DNA from: Thiolapillus brandeum | GTDB lineage: Bacteria > Pseudomonadota > Gammaproteobacteria > Chromatiales > Chromatiaceae | DNA: 64,000 nucleotides | Direction of reading: 5' to 3' | Assembly: GCF_000828615.1 (NCBI RefSeq) | Contig: NZ_AP012273.1 | Span: forward strand, 2,108,001-2,172,000 | Shown: in pieces, positions 38,701-46,807 of the stretch | Layout: the number at the start of each line of letters is the position of its first letter | Position numbering within the stretch: the first letter of the stretch is position 1 | Translations under genes and position numbers: made by a program | The notes under the pieces: generated by a model | What the model was told of the DNA's origin: nothing | Database searches by the model: none | The model's input: the letters and a program-made list of their open reading frames with translations, nothing else

Positions 38701-41700
38701 TCCATGACGCGGGTGTTCAATGCCGCCGCGGTTGATCCTGCACGGTGTTTGACCACCAGTTTGAAGCGCTGGGTCTTGCCCGGTGAGGTATATCCTACCC
38801 TGGCGCCACTGGTGAGGGTCTTCTTCATTTCCAGTAGCGGCTCCAGCAGACCGAATTTGGTACTGGCATAAAGCGGATCGGAAAAATCACTGCTGGTCAT
38901 GCGCGCCTTGTTGCGCAGATCATTATCTGCTCCTGGCATGCCGCTGTTTTGCGGGTTATCCAGAACGATAGCCACGACTTCAAAGCGTATCTGATCTTCC
39001 GCATCGCCAGCGGGACGGCTGTCCGGTTGATTGATGATGTCTCCCAGGTTCCATTGGGCCATGTCCCGTATGCCATCTGGATTACCGGAACAATTGGGCA
39101 GGCAGGCATCCCCTGCGTCACCCACGGCTGCACCCGTGACGCTCAAATCAGCCCCGATATGGGTGATCCGGGAAGACAGCTGTTTCAGGCGTACGCCATT
39201 TGCCGGCAACCTGTCAAATACCGAAACCACGTGAGTGGTGCCGTCCTGGAAATCAGCGATGATTTCAAAAGTCACCTGCTCACCAATGGTCAGGCCAGTG
39301 TAATTGCTGCCAGGCACCAGATCGGTTTCCGGAATATCAGTATCAATAATGTGCTTGCTCAAACCAGGTTTGCTGATGGTGATATCCCAATGCGATAAGC
39401 CGCTGTAATCACGATCATCGTTATCAGGTGCCGTGGGCGGATAATTGGGATCAAGAGAATGCCACGCCAGACTGGCGTCATTTCTGATGATTTCGCCTGC
39501 GCTGGCAGTGATATCGACTTTGGCCTGGAATAGGATGTCACATTGTTTACCCAAAGGAAAAACAGCCCAGAAGGCAGAGAGTTCGTTGCTTCCTTCGCTT
39601 GGCCCGGTGGTGGGGAGCTGGGTGCAACTGCCCAGAACCACGCTGCCAGGAACCAGGCTCAGATCCGCAGGTAAAATATCCTGCAGTGAAACACTGAAGG
39701 CATCAGATCGGGAATCTGAAAGATGGCTCACATGCAGCGTATAGGTTGCGGTATCGCCTGCTTCCATTTCCGAGCGGTCAGCGCTCTTGGAAATGGACAG
39801 CAGCGGTTCGACCAGTTCAACACCTTGCCTGGCGGTACCTTTGAGTCCGCTGTCTGGTGAACCCCAGGAGACTACTACTACATTGTCATCCATTTTATTG
39901 TTGACATTGATTCCCAGATCCTTGACTCGCGCTCTGACCTCCAGCCAGATCTGGCTGCCTGGGCTGATGCCGTCGCCACCGGCATTGACGACATCACCAA
40001 AATCAAAGCTCAAGGTATCATTGATCGAGTCTGACAGATAATTGTCGCTGAGGGTAACCGTTGGTTTTCCGGCGGGTATGACCAAGTCACTGCCCAGTTG
40101 AACCACCTGCCAGTCCAAAGCCTCCAGAATCACCTGGTCGTGGGGCAAAGTATCAACAACCAGTAACTGGTCGGCGTTACTGGCTGGCACGGTAACCGTC
40201 AGGCGGAAAGTGATTTCTTCGCCGATGGTAAGAGGCTCGTGACCCGGCTGGGTGGAAATGCCATCCGTGTGGGGTTGAGAAGTGCTTTGAGTAAACTTGT
40301 TGGCCGAGACATTATTGACATTGAAATCGTCGCAGTCCTCGGTCGCGTAGGTGTTGGCTGAACCCCCTGTGTCAGTGAACAATCCGGTGCGTTCCGCTCC
40401 GAGAATGTTGTTGGGTGGGGTTGCCAGGGGTTGATCATTATCTGACAGGCTTTCCCAGATGCCGCGCGCGCAGTTGGTATAGATGTCACCTGCAGCAGGA
40501 ATGGTAGTAAATTGCATGTCGAATTCGATGGTGCAATCACTGCCAAGAGGGAAACTGCTCCAGGTGGCGCTCATTTCGTCTTCCAGCACTCCCTGAGAAA
40601 CCTGCAGTGAATCAGGTGCCAGATTACAATTACCCGCCACCACTGTAGCATTCCCAATAATGTTTCCATTGGCGGTAGGTACGAGATCAGAAAGCTGGAT
40701 ATCAAAGGCATCTGCCGTGGAATCCCCGGCATGCTGCAAGCGGACCGAGACCGTGCTGATAGTGTTCAGGTCGCCATGATCGGGACTGAATTGTTTGGTG
40801 ATCTTCAGCTGGGGTTCTACCAATGTAAGCCTGGCCGCGCGGGCGCTGGCTTCCGGGCGCTGTGCATTGGGTTTCAACCAGGACCACTTGGCAAGATTCT
40901 GACGCTGGTCTGTATTGAGGTTTCCGCTCCAGTTGATGACCCGCGTAACGTAGACCAGTGAAATGGTATCGTCATGCAGGTTGTCCGTGTCGGTGTTGGT
41001 AATAGTGCCAAAATCACTGTTCAGGCGGCGATCAGGAGCAGACAAGCCACTACCTTCAGGAGAAAAAGTACTGTTGCTCAGCACAGCGCCAAAACCTCCG
41101 GGTACATCGGTGGTAATGCCCGCGGTGGGTGTGATGGACTGGAATTGAACGAAAGCCAGACCCTCATCCAGCAAATCGTTGAACAGAACCTGTGGGCTTT
41201 GTCCTTCGGGAACATGAACCGTTACACGATAGGTCACCAGTTCCCCGATATGAGCGTGATGATTTTGGCTGGAATACCCGGGTTGAATGTCGATTATCTC
41301 CTTGTTCACTACTGGACGGGCAATCTGTACGAAGGCTTCCGCTTCCTTTCTCGGGGGCTGACTGGAGCTCCCGGCAGGCGTGGACGTCCAGCTGACTGCG
41401 GCCTTATTAATGATTTTTTGCGAGGGGAAGACATCTCCCGCCACCTGGCAATACAGATGCACAATGGCCGTATCCGCACCAAAGGGAGCTCCCAGGCCAT
41501 TGTTTGGAGCCAATGGGTTATCCAGATGAATGCCGGTGGTGATGTTCCCGGTATAGGTCAGGGCAGATCCCGTTCCATCCGTAACGGCGATAGGAGTAGC
41601 ATTACATGTCAGCCCGGCAACGCCGGGATCTGAAATGACCACATTGTAGGCATTTTGGCCACCCACATTTTCCACATTGATGACAAATTCAACGAGGTCT

Positions 41701-43682
41701 GCCGCATCGGCTCCAGTGACATCACCGGTGACATAGTCGCTGATTGCCGATACCGGAGGGGGCGGCTGAATTTGGGCATTGGCGTTATCGATGGCAAACA
41801 CACCCTTGGTAATATTCAGTACCGGCGCCCCCACATTGAAGCCTGCTGCGTTGGAACCACCATCGATATGATCACCATCGCTGTTCTCGTAACCGGATGT
41901 CATTACATTGGTCAGGAACAGGTTGTCGGCAAAGGGTTCCGCGGTAATAGTCGCCTGGATATCGACTGTCAGAGTAACAGGCGTTGGTGAAGTGATATCG
42001 CCCCAATCGAATGTGATCGAATTGGCCGCCACATCGGTAGTGACAGCGGGAGTAGGCCCGGAAATCACAGTAATATCATTGATCAGGTCGATATCACTGA
42101 CAAAAACAACGGGTAATGGCAGTTGATCCACAAACTGGACATTTTTTGAACTGCCTGCAGGCACTTGCATAGAGAGGCGGAAGGTCAGGCTGTCACCCGC
42201 TGCAAATTCAGCCGGCAAGGGATCAGGTGCTTGAATCGTTTTCTCTGGCGTGTTTTCAACGATTTCGGCGGGGGCGGTAGAATCATTGTTGCCACTGCCT
42301 CCGGCATGCAGGTCGTAGTCCAGGTTGATATGGTTGCTCAAAACATCTCCTGCGGAAACAGGAGAGCCGTCTGCGTACTGGGTATCCACGCGAACGCTGT
42401 ATTTGAGTGTACCCTGGGCTCCCGTACGCAATCTCCCGACTGCGGCACTGATATCCCAGTTGACTTGGGTGGTGCCAGGTGCCGGACCAGGCTGTTGTGA
42501 TTCGCTGATGGCATGTGGATTGCCATTTATGATGAGTGCGTCGGTACTGACAAAAGTCATGCCATCCGGTACCACATCTTCCAGATTGAAAGCCGTGGCG
42601 CCCTGAAGCAGGCCGGAAGGATAGTCAGTGGTCTGAAAATCGATCGTATATTGCAGGGTATCGCCCGGGAGTGGGTTGGCATTGTCAACACGCTTCTGTA
42701 CCGCCGCGTGCACGGCGAGCACCTGGCTGTCTGCAGTATCCGAGTGATCGAGCCCCTCGTACTTGTAATCCACTTTCAGGGTGTTGGTGATTACCTGGCT
42801 GTCAGGAATGGTTTCATCCAGTATGTCACTGATATAGACCGGCAGACTCACTGTCAGGTCTGCGGTGGCGCTTGTACCCGTGACTGAATCACAGGTCACC
42901 GTCATGGTGCCCCCAGGCAGTGGCGGCAAGTTGGGAGCAGGAGCAACCGCCTGGCAATTGACGCCTGTGGGTGCGTTGACAGTTACTGGTGTGCCGGTCC
43001 ATTGAATTTGAGGTGGCAGGATATCGGTGAGTTGGATGTCCGTGACCAGGGCGGCATCCGAGATATCCATTGTATAGGTGTAAGAAAAGGGATTGCTGGG
43101 GCCTGGGGGACGTTCATTTTCCGGAGCAGTATTTTCCTTGTTCACCCTGGCGATAATGGGCGTGACCGTACTATTGATGGGAGTCCCGGTTACGGGGCCA
43201 TTGTCCCCGGTAGCGGTATCCCCAAACTCGAAACCTGGCAGTATTTCAATCGGCAATGGCTGGTTGATAGTCGCTCCCACCTGGAAGGACAGACAGAAAT
43301 CCATATTCAGGGCTGCTTGCCCCTGAACCACAGAGCCTACAGGATAGCGTACCAGCCAACCGGTTCCTCCCGGTTCCCCACTGACAACCGCACCCGATAT
43401 GGGATCGACGATCTGTCCACTGCCATCTATAGCGCCTATATTCTGGATGGTTGGAGGGATGTCCACGAACCGGGCATCAGTCACATCGACCAAAGGTGGC
43501 ATAGTCACAAAAAAATACGGCCCATAACCGGGGGTGGCATGGGTGTTGGTAAAGGACACCTGGCTACAATATTGTTCGCCAATCAGCATCTCAGCCGGGA
43601 GGCCGGCAACTGAAATCGTGGGAATCTGGGCAAATGACAGGTTGATATAAAAGGAGAGCAGTAGTGCGGGAATCAGACGCAT
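35742..43682 (-). CDS. Giant DUF11-type repeat surface protein (2646 residues)
   Basis: A signal peptide (MRLIPALLLSFYINLSFA) is followed by many Ig-like beta domains of the DUF11/isopeptide type, roughly 110-220 residues each. Their recurring pieces are GDTATYTLHVSH, VSLQDILPADLS and INNGASEATHVVLTDIPD. The last three repeats each carry a cysteine pair (WSC.DG..AGT.C). The C-terminus is IPAVGR, a hydrophobic helix (LNILLLMLGILYLSLIAL) and a basic tail NNPTRKKR, like an IPTLS-CTERM-type sorting signal. An adhesin, stalk or matrix role at the cell surface is inferred. It is the first gene of the operon. Confidence 0.88.
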   Translation of the reverse strand: MRLIPALLLSFYINLSFAQIPTISVAGLPAEMLIGEQYCSQVSFTNTHATPGYGPYFFVTMPPLVDVTDARFVDIPPTIQNIGAIDGSGQIVDPISGAVVSGEPGGTGWLVRYPVGSVVQGQAALNMDFCLSFQVGATINQPLPIEILPGFEFGDTATGDNGPVTGTPINSTVTPIIARVNKENTAPENERPPGPSNPFSYTYTMDISDAALVTDIQLTDILPPQIQWTGTPVTVNAPTGVNCQAVAPAPNLPPLPGGTMTVTCDSVTGTSATADLTVSLPVYISDILDETIPDSQVITNTLKVDYKYEGLDHSDTADSQVLAVHAAVQKRVDNANPLPGDTLQYTIDFQTTDYPSGLLQGATAFNLEDVVPDGMTFVSTDALIINGNPHAISESQQPGPAPGTTQVNWDISAAVGRLRTGAQGTLKYSVRVDTQYADGSPVSAGDVLSNHINLDYDLHAGGSGNNDSTAPAEIVENTPEKTIQAPDPLPAEFAAGDSLTFRLSMQVPAGSSKNVQFVDQLPLPVVFVSDIDLINDITVISGPTPAVTTDVAANSITFDWGDITSPTPVTLTVDIQATITAEPFADNLFLTNVMTSGYENSDGDHIDGGSNAAGFNVGAPVLNITKGVFAIDNANAQIQPPPPVSAISDYVTGDVTGADAADLVEFVINVENVGGQNAYNVVISDPGVAGLTCNATPIAVTDGTGSALTYTGNITTGIHLDNPLAPNNGLGAPFGADTAIVHLYCQVAGDVFPSQKIINKAAVSWTSTPAGSSSQPPRKEAEAFVQIARPVVNKEIIDIQPGYSSQNHHAHIGELVTYRVTVHVPEGQSPQVLFNDLLDEGLAFVQFQSITPTAGITTDVPGGFGAVLSNSTFSPEGSGLSAPDRRLNSDFGTITNTDTDNLHDDTISLVYVTRVINWSGNLNTDQRQNLAKWSWLKPNAQRPEASARAARLTLVEPQLKITKQFSPDHGDLNTISTVSVRLQHAGDSTADAFDIQLSDLVPTANGNIIGNATVVAGNCNLAPDSLQVSQGVLEDEMSATWSSFPLGSDCTIEFDMQFTTIPAAGDIYTNCARGIWESLSDNDQPLATPPNNILGAERTGLFTDTGGSANTYATEDCDDFNVNNVSANKFTQSTSQPHTDGISTQPGHEPLTIGEEITFRLTVTVPASNADQLLVVDTLPHDQVILEALDWQVVQLGSDLVIPAGKPTVTLSDNYLSDSINDTLSFDFGDVVNAGGDGISPGSQIWLEVRARVKDLGINVNNKMDDNVVVVSWGSPDSGLKGTARQGVELVEPLLSISKSADRSEMEAGDTATYTLHVSHLSDSRSDAFSVSLQDILPADLSLVPGSVVLGSCTQLPTTGPSEGSNELSAFWAVFPLGKQCDILFQAKVDITASAGEIIRNDASLAWHSLDPNYPPTAPDNDDRDYSGLSHWDITISKPGLSKHIIDTDIPETDLVPGSNYTGLTIGEQVTFEIIADFQDGTTHVVSVFDRLPANGVRLKQLSSRITHIGADLSVTGAAVGDAGDACLPNCSGNPDGIRDMAQWNLGDIINQPDSRPAGDAEDQIRFEVVAIVLDNPQNSGMPGADNDLRNKARMTSSDFSDPLYASTKFGLLEPLLEMKKTLTSGARVGYTSPGKTQRFKLVVKHRAGSTAAALNTRVMDILPSETTWAGNVSTDCPSLSTDTSALPTVTFDIGTLSRIQGQCSIEYDVQSMAGLPVPGIFVNQAELDWESAPGSSESRMGNRTGQAALVSFTQGAVNKNYFSSSVSETSGSSEVTIGERVTYYVKAVIAEGTTRNVVLTDRAQSDAAGVLEILDAQVINLGNNLSSTQAGTAVLSDASGNGWNDTARFDFGDVTNSGNDAVYDGDDTVTIQVTARVIDVPANVDGTVLTNEAELDFTGSTGPHVSIDRIQLVEPGLKLEKQFESLVDGVASIHLIATNTGTAPDFDVQITDVFDESLWMAGSFTAIDVPPGFEVVDNSANGLTTVSMRLKGNPYLPAPDQVLMPGESLELRFSMKLMATGQAPDPSTIPNTAIATADSLPGTGAPHQRQVSTNGSDNLSLPLLDVLKAWSEPSGHNPVLPDDLVTYTLTIINNGASEATHVVLTDIPDPIGEFLADVAITSGSGTVVKGNVPGDTDIEVHFPSIGAGDSVVMSYHVRIPNPYPARTAEQLLNQAIVDTDQFTAIVSDDPATSTEDDPTVVPILADPIMQITKGDHYAIAAPGQVLRYYLNYGNKGNQNAMGVVIQDHVPAYTTFDAGNSSPGWSCTDGAAAGTLCEYTVGGLIGGQGGQAIFALNVDASLPAGVDTIENTAFISEDGSSSGGVQSTDTDSDKTPLLFAEPRLEIAKDDGGVSIQPGQSWAYTLTYENSGAQNATGVVLTDVVPDYTQFNASLSTPGWSCNDGDPAGTVCTYLQGDLPVGIVYTVEFGLTLKSVVPSSVSSVHNDILIEDDGNNSVLKQRATASDDTPLLLGMDLQLHKSDGGVSATPGRKLVYTLNYSNVGIADASGVVIEETVPDHTHFSASDSQPNIWSCPDNSPAGTACTLAIGNLPAGASGSVTFAVIVDWNAFDLTNTLFNQAHITDDGADGPDLYPQDNFSDETTPVVAAPAPAAIPAVGRLNILLLMLGILYLSLIALMNNPTRKKR

Positions 43683-43852
43683 ATTGGTTGAATATCCTTA
43701 TTTCACAAATGCATTATTTGCAATGTCCATTATACAGTTTCTTATCCCCAGTACCATTCAGCCCGTTATTTTGGAGACAACAGAGCAAAGACCATGGGTA
43801 CGCCCCATCCCTTGGGGACTCCGTCCGAACTGTCGGCATAACATTTGGTGAT
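43683..43852. other. Upstream region of the giant-protein operon
   Basis: These 170 bases contain no gene. They are AT-rich near the start codon (43683-43745) and should hold the operon promoter. A short palindrome CCCCATCCCTTGGGG lies near 43803. A family A element begins at 43855, so transcription of the operon starts close to the repeat cluster. Confidence 0.35.
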
Positions 43853-43854
43853 TA

Positions 43855-44136
43855 TTAACCCGGCGACCAAGTAGGTCTGGTACAGCCAAGCTGTGCTGCT
43901 TCACGGCAAGGCGCCGCCGCGCCGCTGTAGCGCGCCTACTGCAAGCGGTGGCAACGCTGTCCGTGGGGCAGCACAGCTTGGCCTTTCATTACAACATCAA
44001 TTAAGTTAGGGGCGCAGAGAAGGTCGCTGCACTACGTTGTGGCCCTTGCCAAGGGCTTGGCCATTGCCTGCGCGCCACGCCTTGTTCAGCGCCCTTCTCT
44101 GCGTCCTGAAACAGGCATACTTGGTCGCCGGGTTAA
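43855..44136. mobile_element. Family A foldback element, copy 2
   Basis: The element is 282 bp with the same 19-bp ends as copy 1 and TA on both sides (43853-43854 and 44137-44138). It differs from copy 1 at about ten positions, such as an extra T in the linker between the arms (CATCAATTAAG), and is otherwise collinear. Both internal arms (GCCAAGCTGTGCTGC and CGCAGAGAAGG stems) are intact. It lies in the upstream region of the giant-protein operon. Confidence 0.85.
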
Positions 44137-44141
44137 TAAGT

Positions 44142-44333
44142 ACGAGCCTCAGCTGATCATCAGGTCATGAGCGACACGCCGTGAATACCTCCCTGGTCGC
44201 TTCCGGTATCCTGCCTCTCACGACACTTGTACATTCCTGTACGGCGTAGGCTGGACGGCGGCCTCCCTGCCGCCGACGGTCCCTCCAGCATCCACCCATG
44301 CTCCGAATGTCGAGCCTGCTGACTTTGGTAACC
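44142..44333. repeat. Family C repeat, copy 1
   Basis: This stretch matches 48078-48206: both begin ACGAGCCTCAGCTGATCATC, share GAGCGACACGCCGTGAATAC, CTCCAGCATCCACCCATG and CCTGCTGA, and end near CGTAAC or GGTAAC. This copy has about 60 extra bases in the middle (GGACGGCGGCC...). No ORF or clear terminal inverted repeat is seen. Type of mobility is unknown. Confidence 0.65.
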
Positions 44334-44419
44334 ATGAGATAAAGGTGAATAGCCCACCCTGCTTGAGAGAAGAAACCGGATTCGCCGCATATTGCGCAAG
44401 ACAACCACGCCGACCTTAA

Positions 44420-44580
44420 CAGGCTGCTGAAAAACACCGTTTTTCGGCAGCCTGAATGCCGCGCAAGGATGTGCGGCCATTTTCAGTGACTGTACGTCAT
44501 TGAAAATGGAGGAAAGACAAAATCGCATTTTTGTCTTTTTGAGTTGAAAAAGCCCATGGAAGGACTTTTTCAACATCCTG
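44420..44580. mobile_element. Family B repeat, copy 2, inside a transposase relic
   Basis: The 161-bp copy runs from CAGGCTGCTGAAAAAC to AGGACTTTTTCAACATCCTG and is collinear with copy 1. Its flanks TTAA (44416-44419) and TAAA (44581-44584) resemble a mutated 4-bp duplication; deleting the copy plus four bases restores the transposase reading frame. Confidence 0.8.
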
Positions 44581-44587
44581 TAAAGTA

Positions 44588-44867
44588 TTAACCCGGCGAC
44601 CAAATATATCGTCCTCAGCCGCCCTGTCTGCGCGGGTGGCAAGGCATCAACGCGCCGCTGTAGCCACTCTACAGCAAGTGTTGATAACGCAGTCCACCCG
44701 CGCAGACAGGGCAGCCTTCCTTTTTATTTTCAATTTGTTAGGTGCTTCAAACAGAGCACGTATCGGTGTTGCGGCTTTTGACAAGGGCTTGCCATTGCCT
44801 GCAAGCCGCGCCTTGATACGCGCCCTGTTTGAAGCACTGAGGGCGACATATTTGGTCGCCGGGTTAA
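44588..44867. mobile_element. Family A foldback element, copy 3 (divergent arms)
   Basis: The 280-bp copy keeps the terminal TTAACCCGGCGACCAA and the TA flanks (44586-44587, 44868-44869), but its arms differ from copies 1 and 2: GCCCTGTCTGCGCGGGTGG pairs with its exact complement, and GTGCTTCAAACAG pairs with CTGTTTGAAGCAC. The outer stem also changes on both sides (AAATAT with ATATTT instead of AAGTA with TACTT). Shared short segments, such as CGCGCCGCTGTAGC and GCCATTGCCTGC, lie in similar places. Confidence 0.85.
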
Positions 44868-45179
44868 TAACTTGAGCCGCAACGTGCCCGCCCGAGCATA
44901 GGCCAGTTCGGTGTCGTGCAGTACAAACCGACGGATGGCTTCAATCCGCACATAGGCCAGGCTGGATAACAGCAGGAGGAACTGATTCGTCCACCATTGA
45001 TGGGCACTGGTGCAATCAGCGAACAACCCCGGCTGCTGATCCTCAATCCGGTTCTCTGCCCGGGGGTCTGTGAGAGCAGTGCAGGATGTGTGCGCCAGGC
45101 CAGTTTCTCCCGGCACTGTTGCGCCAGCCAGACATTGCGTTCGGCCAGGGCCTTGAACCGGGGACGGGGATATTGACAA

Positions 45180-45346
45180 TTACGATTTGAAAACCAAGTC
45201 CACCTTTGTTTTGCCGGGACAACTGTTTGCCCTACAATCCTGCGATATTCAGAATGCAGAACCTGTATTGGCCTTGCCTGTGGGAAACCGAAGCATCCCG
45301 TTGGCTTGTTTTGTAAATACATGAAAATAACCATATACTTTTCGCC
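45180..45346. promoter_or_regulatory. Upstream region of arsR
   Basis: No gene is visible. The stretch before the arsR ATG is AT-rich (GTAAATACATGAAAATAACCATATAC, split by several A/T runs) and probably holds the arsR promoter and an autoregulatory site; no exact operator can be fixed. Confidence 0.35.
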
Positions 45347-45694
45347 ATGATTCAGACCGAGACTTTTTTACGCGCCCTGGCAGACGGTACGCGTCTGCGT
45401 GTCATCAACCTGTTGCTGGTCGAAAAAGAGCTTTGCGTTTGCGAACTGACCGAAGCATTGGAAATGGTTCAGCCCAAGGTGTCCCGCCATCTGGCCATTC
45501 TGCGCGAAGCCGGTCTGGTTCTGGATCGTCGCGAAGGCCTATGGATTCATTACCGCATCCATCCGGATCTGCCTGCCTGGGGAAATCAGCTGCTGGAAGC
45601 CGTACATCAGGGTTGCCAGGGTAAGCCCCCCTACGCCGACGACCTCAAACGTCTGACCCGCAAAACCCCCAAGGCTGCTGCATCCTGCGATTGA
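45347..45694 (+). CDS. arsR: ArsR/SmtB family metalloregulator
   Basis: The 115-residue winged-helix repressor has FLRALADGTRLRVINLLLVE, the thiol motif EKELCVCELTEAL on helix alpha3 (As(III)-type ELCVCDL), MVQPKVSRHLAILREAGLV and the wing DRREGLWIHYRI. Extra cysteines are near the C-terminus (QGCQG, SCD). It normally releases DNA when arsenite binds. It heads the plus-strand arsenic gene set, with the GAPDH and arsJ genes starting 101 bases later. Confidence 0.93.
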   Translation: MIQTETFLRALADGTRLRVINLLLVEKELCVCELTEALEMVQPKVSRHLAILREAGLVLDRREGLWIHYRIHPDLPAWGNQLLEAVHQGCQGKPPYADDLKRLTRKTPKAAASCD

Positions 45695-45731
45695 ACAGAG
45701 CTTCCCTTGTCATCGATTCGTCATATTGGCC

Positions 45732-45742
45732 TGATATATTTG
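45732..45742 (+). promoter_or_regulatory. Candidate shared operator/promoter motif upstream of the GAPDH-arsJ genes
   Basis: TGATATATTTG occurs here, 54 bases before the GAPDH start, and again at 48658-48668 before the ArsP-type permease. Such AT-rich sites fit ArsR operators. It is a shared word seen by eye, not a tested site. Confidence 0.4.
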
Positions 45743-45795
45743 TTTAAGGTAATATAGGACGAAACAGATTTTATTTTTGACAGGGGATAAAACAC

Positions 45796-46803
45796 ATGAG
45801 CATCCGGGTGGGCATCAACGGCTTCGGCCGCATGGGCAAGCTGGGTTTTCGCGCTGGCTGGGACAATCCGGCCTACGAAATCGTACACATCAACGAAATC
45901 AGCGGCGATGCGCATTGCCATGCACATCTGCTGGAATTTGATTCGGTACACGGGCACTGGGATCACGACATTACTGCCAGCGACGATGTCATCCGGGTCG
46001 ATGGTCGCCAGGTCGGTTTCAGCAACCTGGCCACACCTTCTGAAGTCGATTGGGCCGACAAGGGCGTGGATCTGGTCATCGAGTGTTCGGGCAAGTTCAA
46101 GACAGAAGCGGCCCTGCAACCCTATTTCGACCAGGGCATCCGCAAAGTGCTGGTCTCGGCGCCGGTGCCCGACCCTGCCCTGAACATCGTATATGGCGTC
46201 AATCATCATCTGTACGATCCCGGGCAGCATCACATTGTCACTGCCGCTTCCTGCACCACCAACTGCCTGGCGCCTGTGGTAAAGGTCATGCACGAAAAAG
46301 TGGGCATTCTGCGGGGTTGCATGACGACCATTCACGACATCACCAACACCCAGACCATCGTGGACAAAGGCCACAAGGATCTGCGCCGGGCGCGTGCCTG
46401 CGGCCAGTCCCTGATCCCCACCAGTACTGGCTCCGCCAAGGCCATTACCAGGATCTTTCCGGAGCTGGAAGGAAAGCTCAACGGTCACGCCATTCGCGTG
46501 CCCCTGCTCAATGCCTCACTCACGGATTTCGTTTTCGATGCAGCACGGCCCGTCACCGTGGAAGAACTCAACAGCTATTTCAGGGAAGCCGCATCAGGTG
46601 AGCTCAAGGATATTCTGGGTTATGAGGAGCGCCCCCTGGTATCCATGGATTATGTCAATGATCCCCGTTCTTCCATCGTCGACGCCCTGTCCACCATGGT
46701 CATCGATGAAACCCAGGTGAAGATCTATGCCTGGTATGACAATGAATGGGGCTATGTGAACCGCATGATGGAAATCGCACAGATGATGGCGGAAAGCATG
46801 TAG
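45796..46803 (+). CDS. ArsJ-associated glyceraldehyde-3-phosphate dehydrogenase
   Basis: The 335-residue product is a GAPDH with the NAD-binding start [20 protein letters not shown], catalytic cysteine in [36 protein letters not shown] and [13 protein letters not shown]. Paired with ArsJ, such enzymes make 1-arseno-3-phosphoglycerate from arsenate and GAP; ArsJ exports it and it hydrolyses outside the cell. The adjacent arsJ (4 bases later) makes this role likely rather than glycolysis. Confidence 0.92.
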   Translation: MSIRVGINGFGRMGKLGFRAGWDNPAYEIVHINEISGDAHCHAHLLEFDSVHGHWDHDITASDDVIRVDGRQVGFSNLATPSEVDWADKGVDLVIECSGKFKTEAALQPYFDQGIRKVLVSAPVPDPALNIVYGVNHHLYDPGQHHIVTAASCTTNCLAPVVKVMHEKVGILRGCMTTIHDITNTQTIVDKGHKDLRRARACGQSLIPTSTGSAKAITRIFPELEGKLNGHAIRVPLLNASLTDFVFDAARPVTVEELNSYFREAASGELKDILGYEERPLVSMDYVNDPRSSIVDALSTMVIDETQVKIYAWYDNEWGYVNRMMEIAQMMAESM

Positions 46804-46807
46804 ACTA

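Larger units (their letters stand above)
44345..45178 (-). pseudogene. IS1380-type transposase relic, interrupted by repeats B and A
   Basis: Pieces of an IS1380-family transposase C-terminal half can be read on the minus strand: RFKALAERNVWLAQQCREKL, ENRIEDQQPGLFADCTSAHQ, WWTNQFLLLLSSLAYVRIEA and ARAGTLRLKLL (45178 to about 44871), then KVGVVVLRNMRRIRFLLSS (44419 to about 44345). The frame is broken upstream (two frames, a deletion) and the two parts are separated by family A copy 3 and family B copy 2. Removing both inserts and their duplications restores LRLKLL-KVGVVV in frame. No inverted repeats of the parent IS were identified. Confidence 0.75.

Noticed and set aside
44864-45334. Intact protein-coding gene upstream of arsR
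   Set aside because: Frames in this region contain only fragments of an IS1380-type transposase with frame breaks, and part of the frame runs into a family A element.
45796-46803. Housekeeping glycolytic gapA
   Set aside because: The gene is 4 bases from arsJ and follows arsR, so the arsenate-detoxifying paralogue is the better reading.
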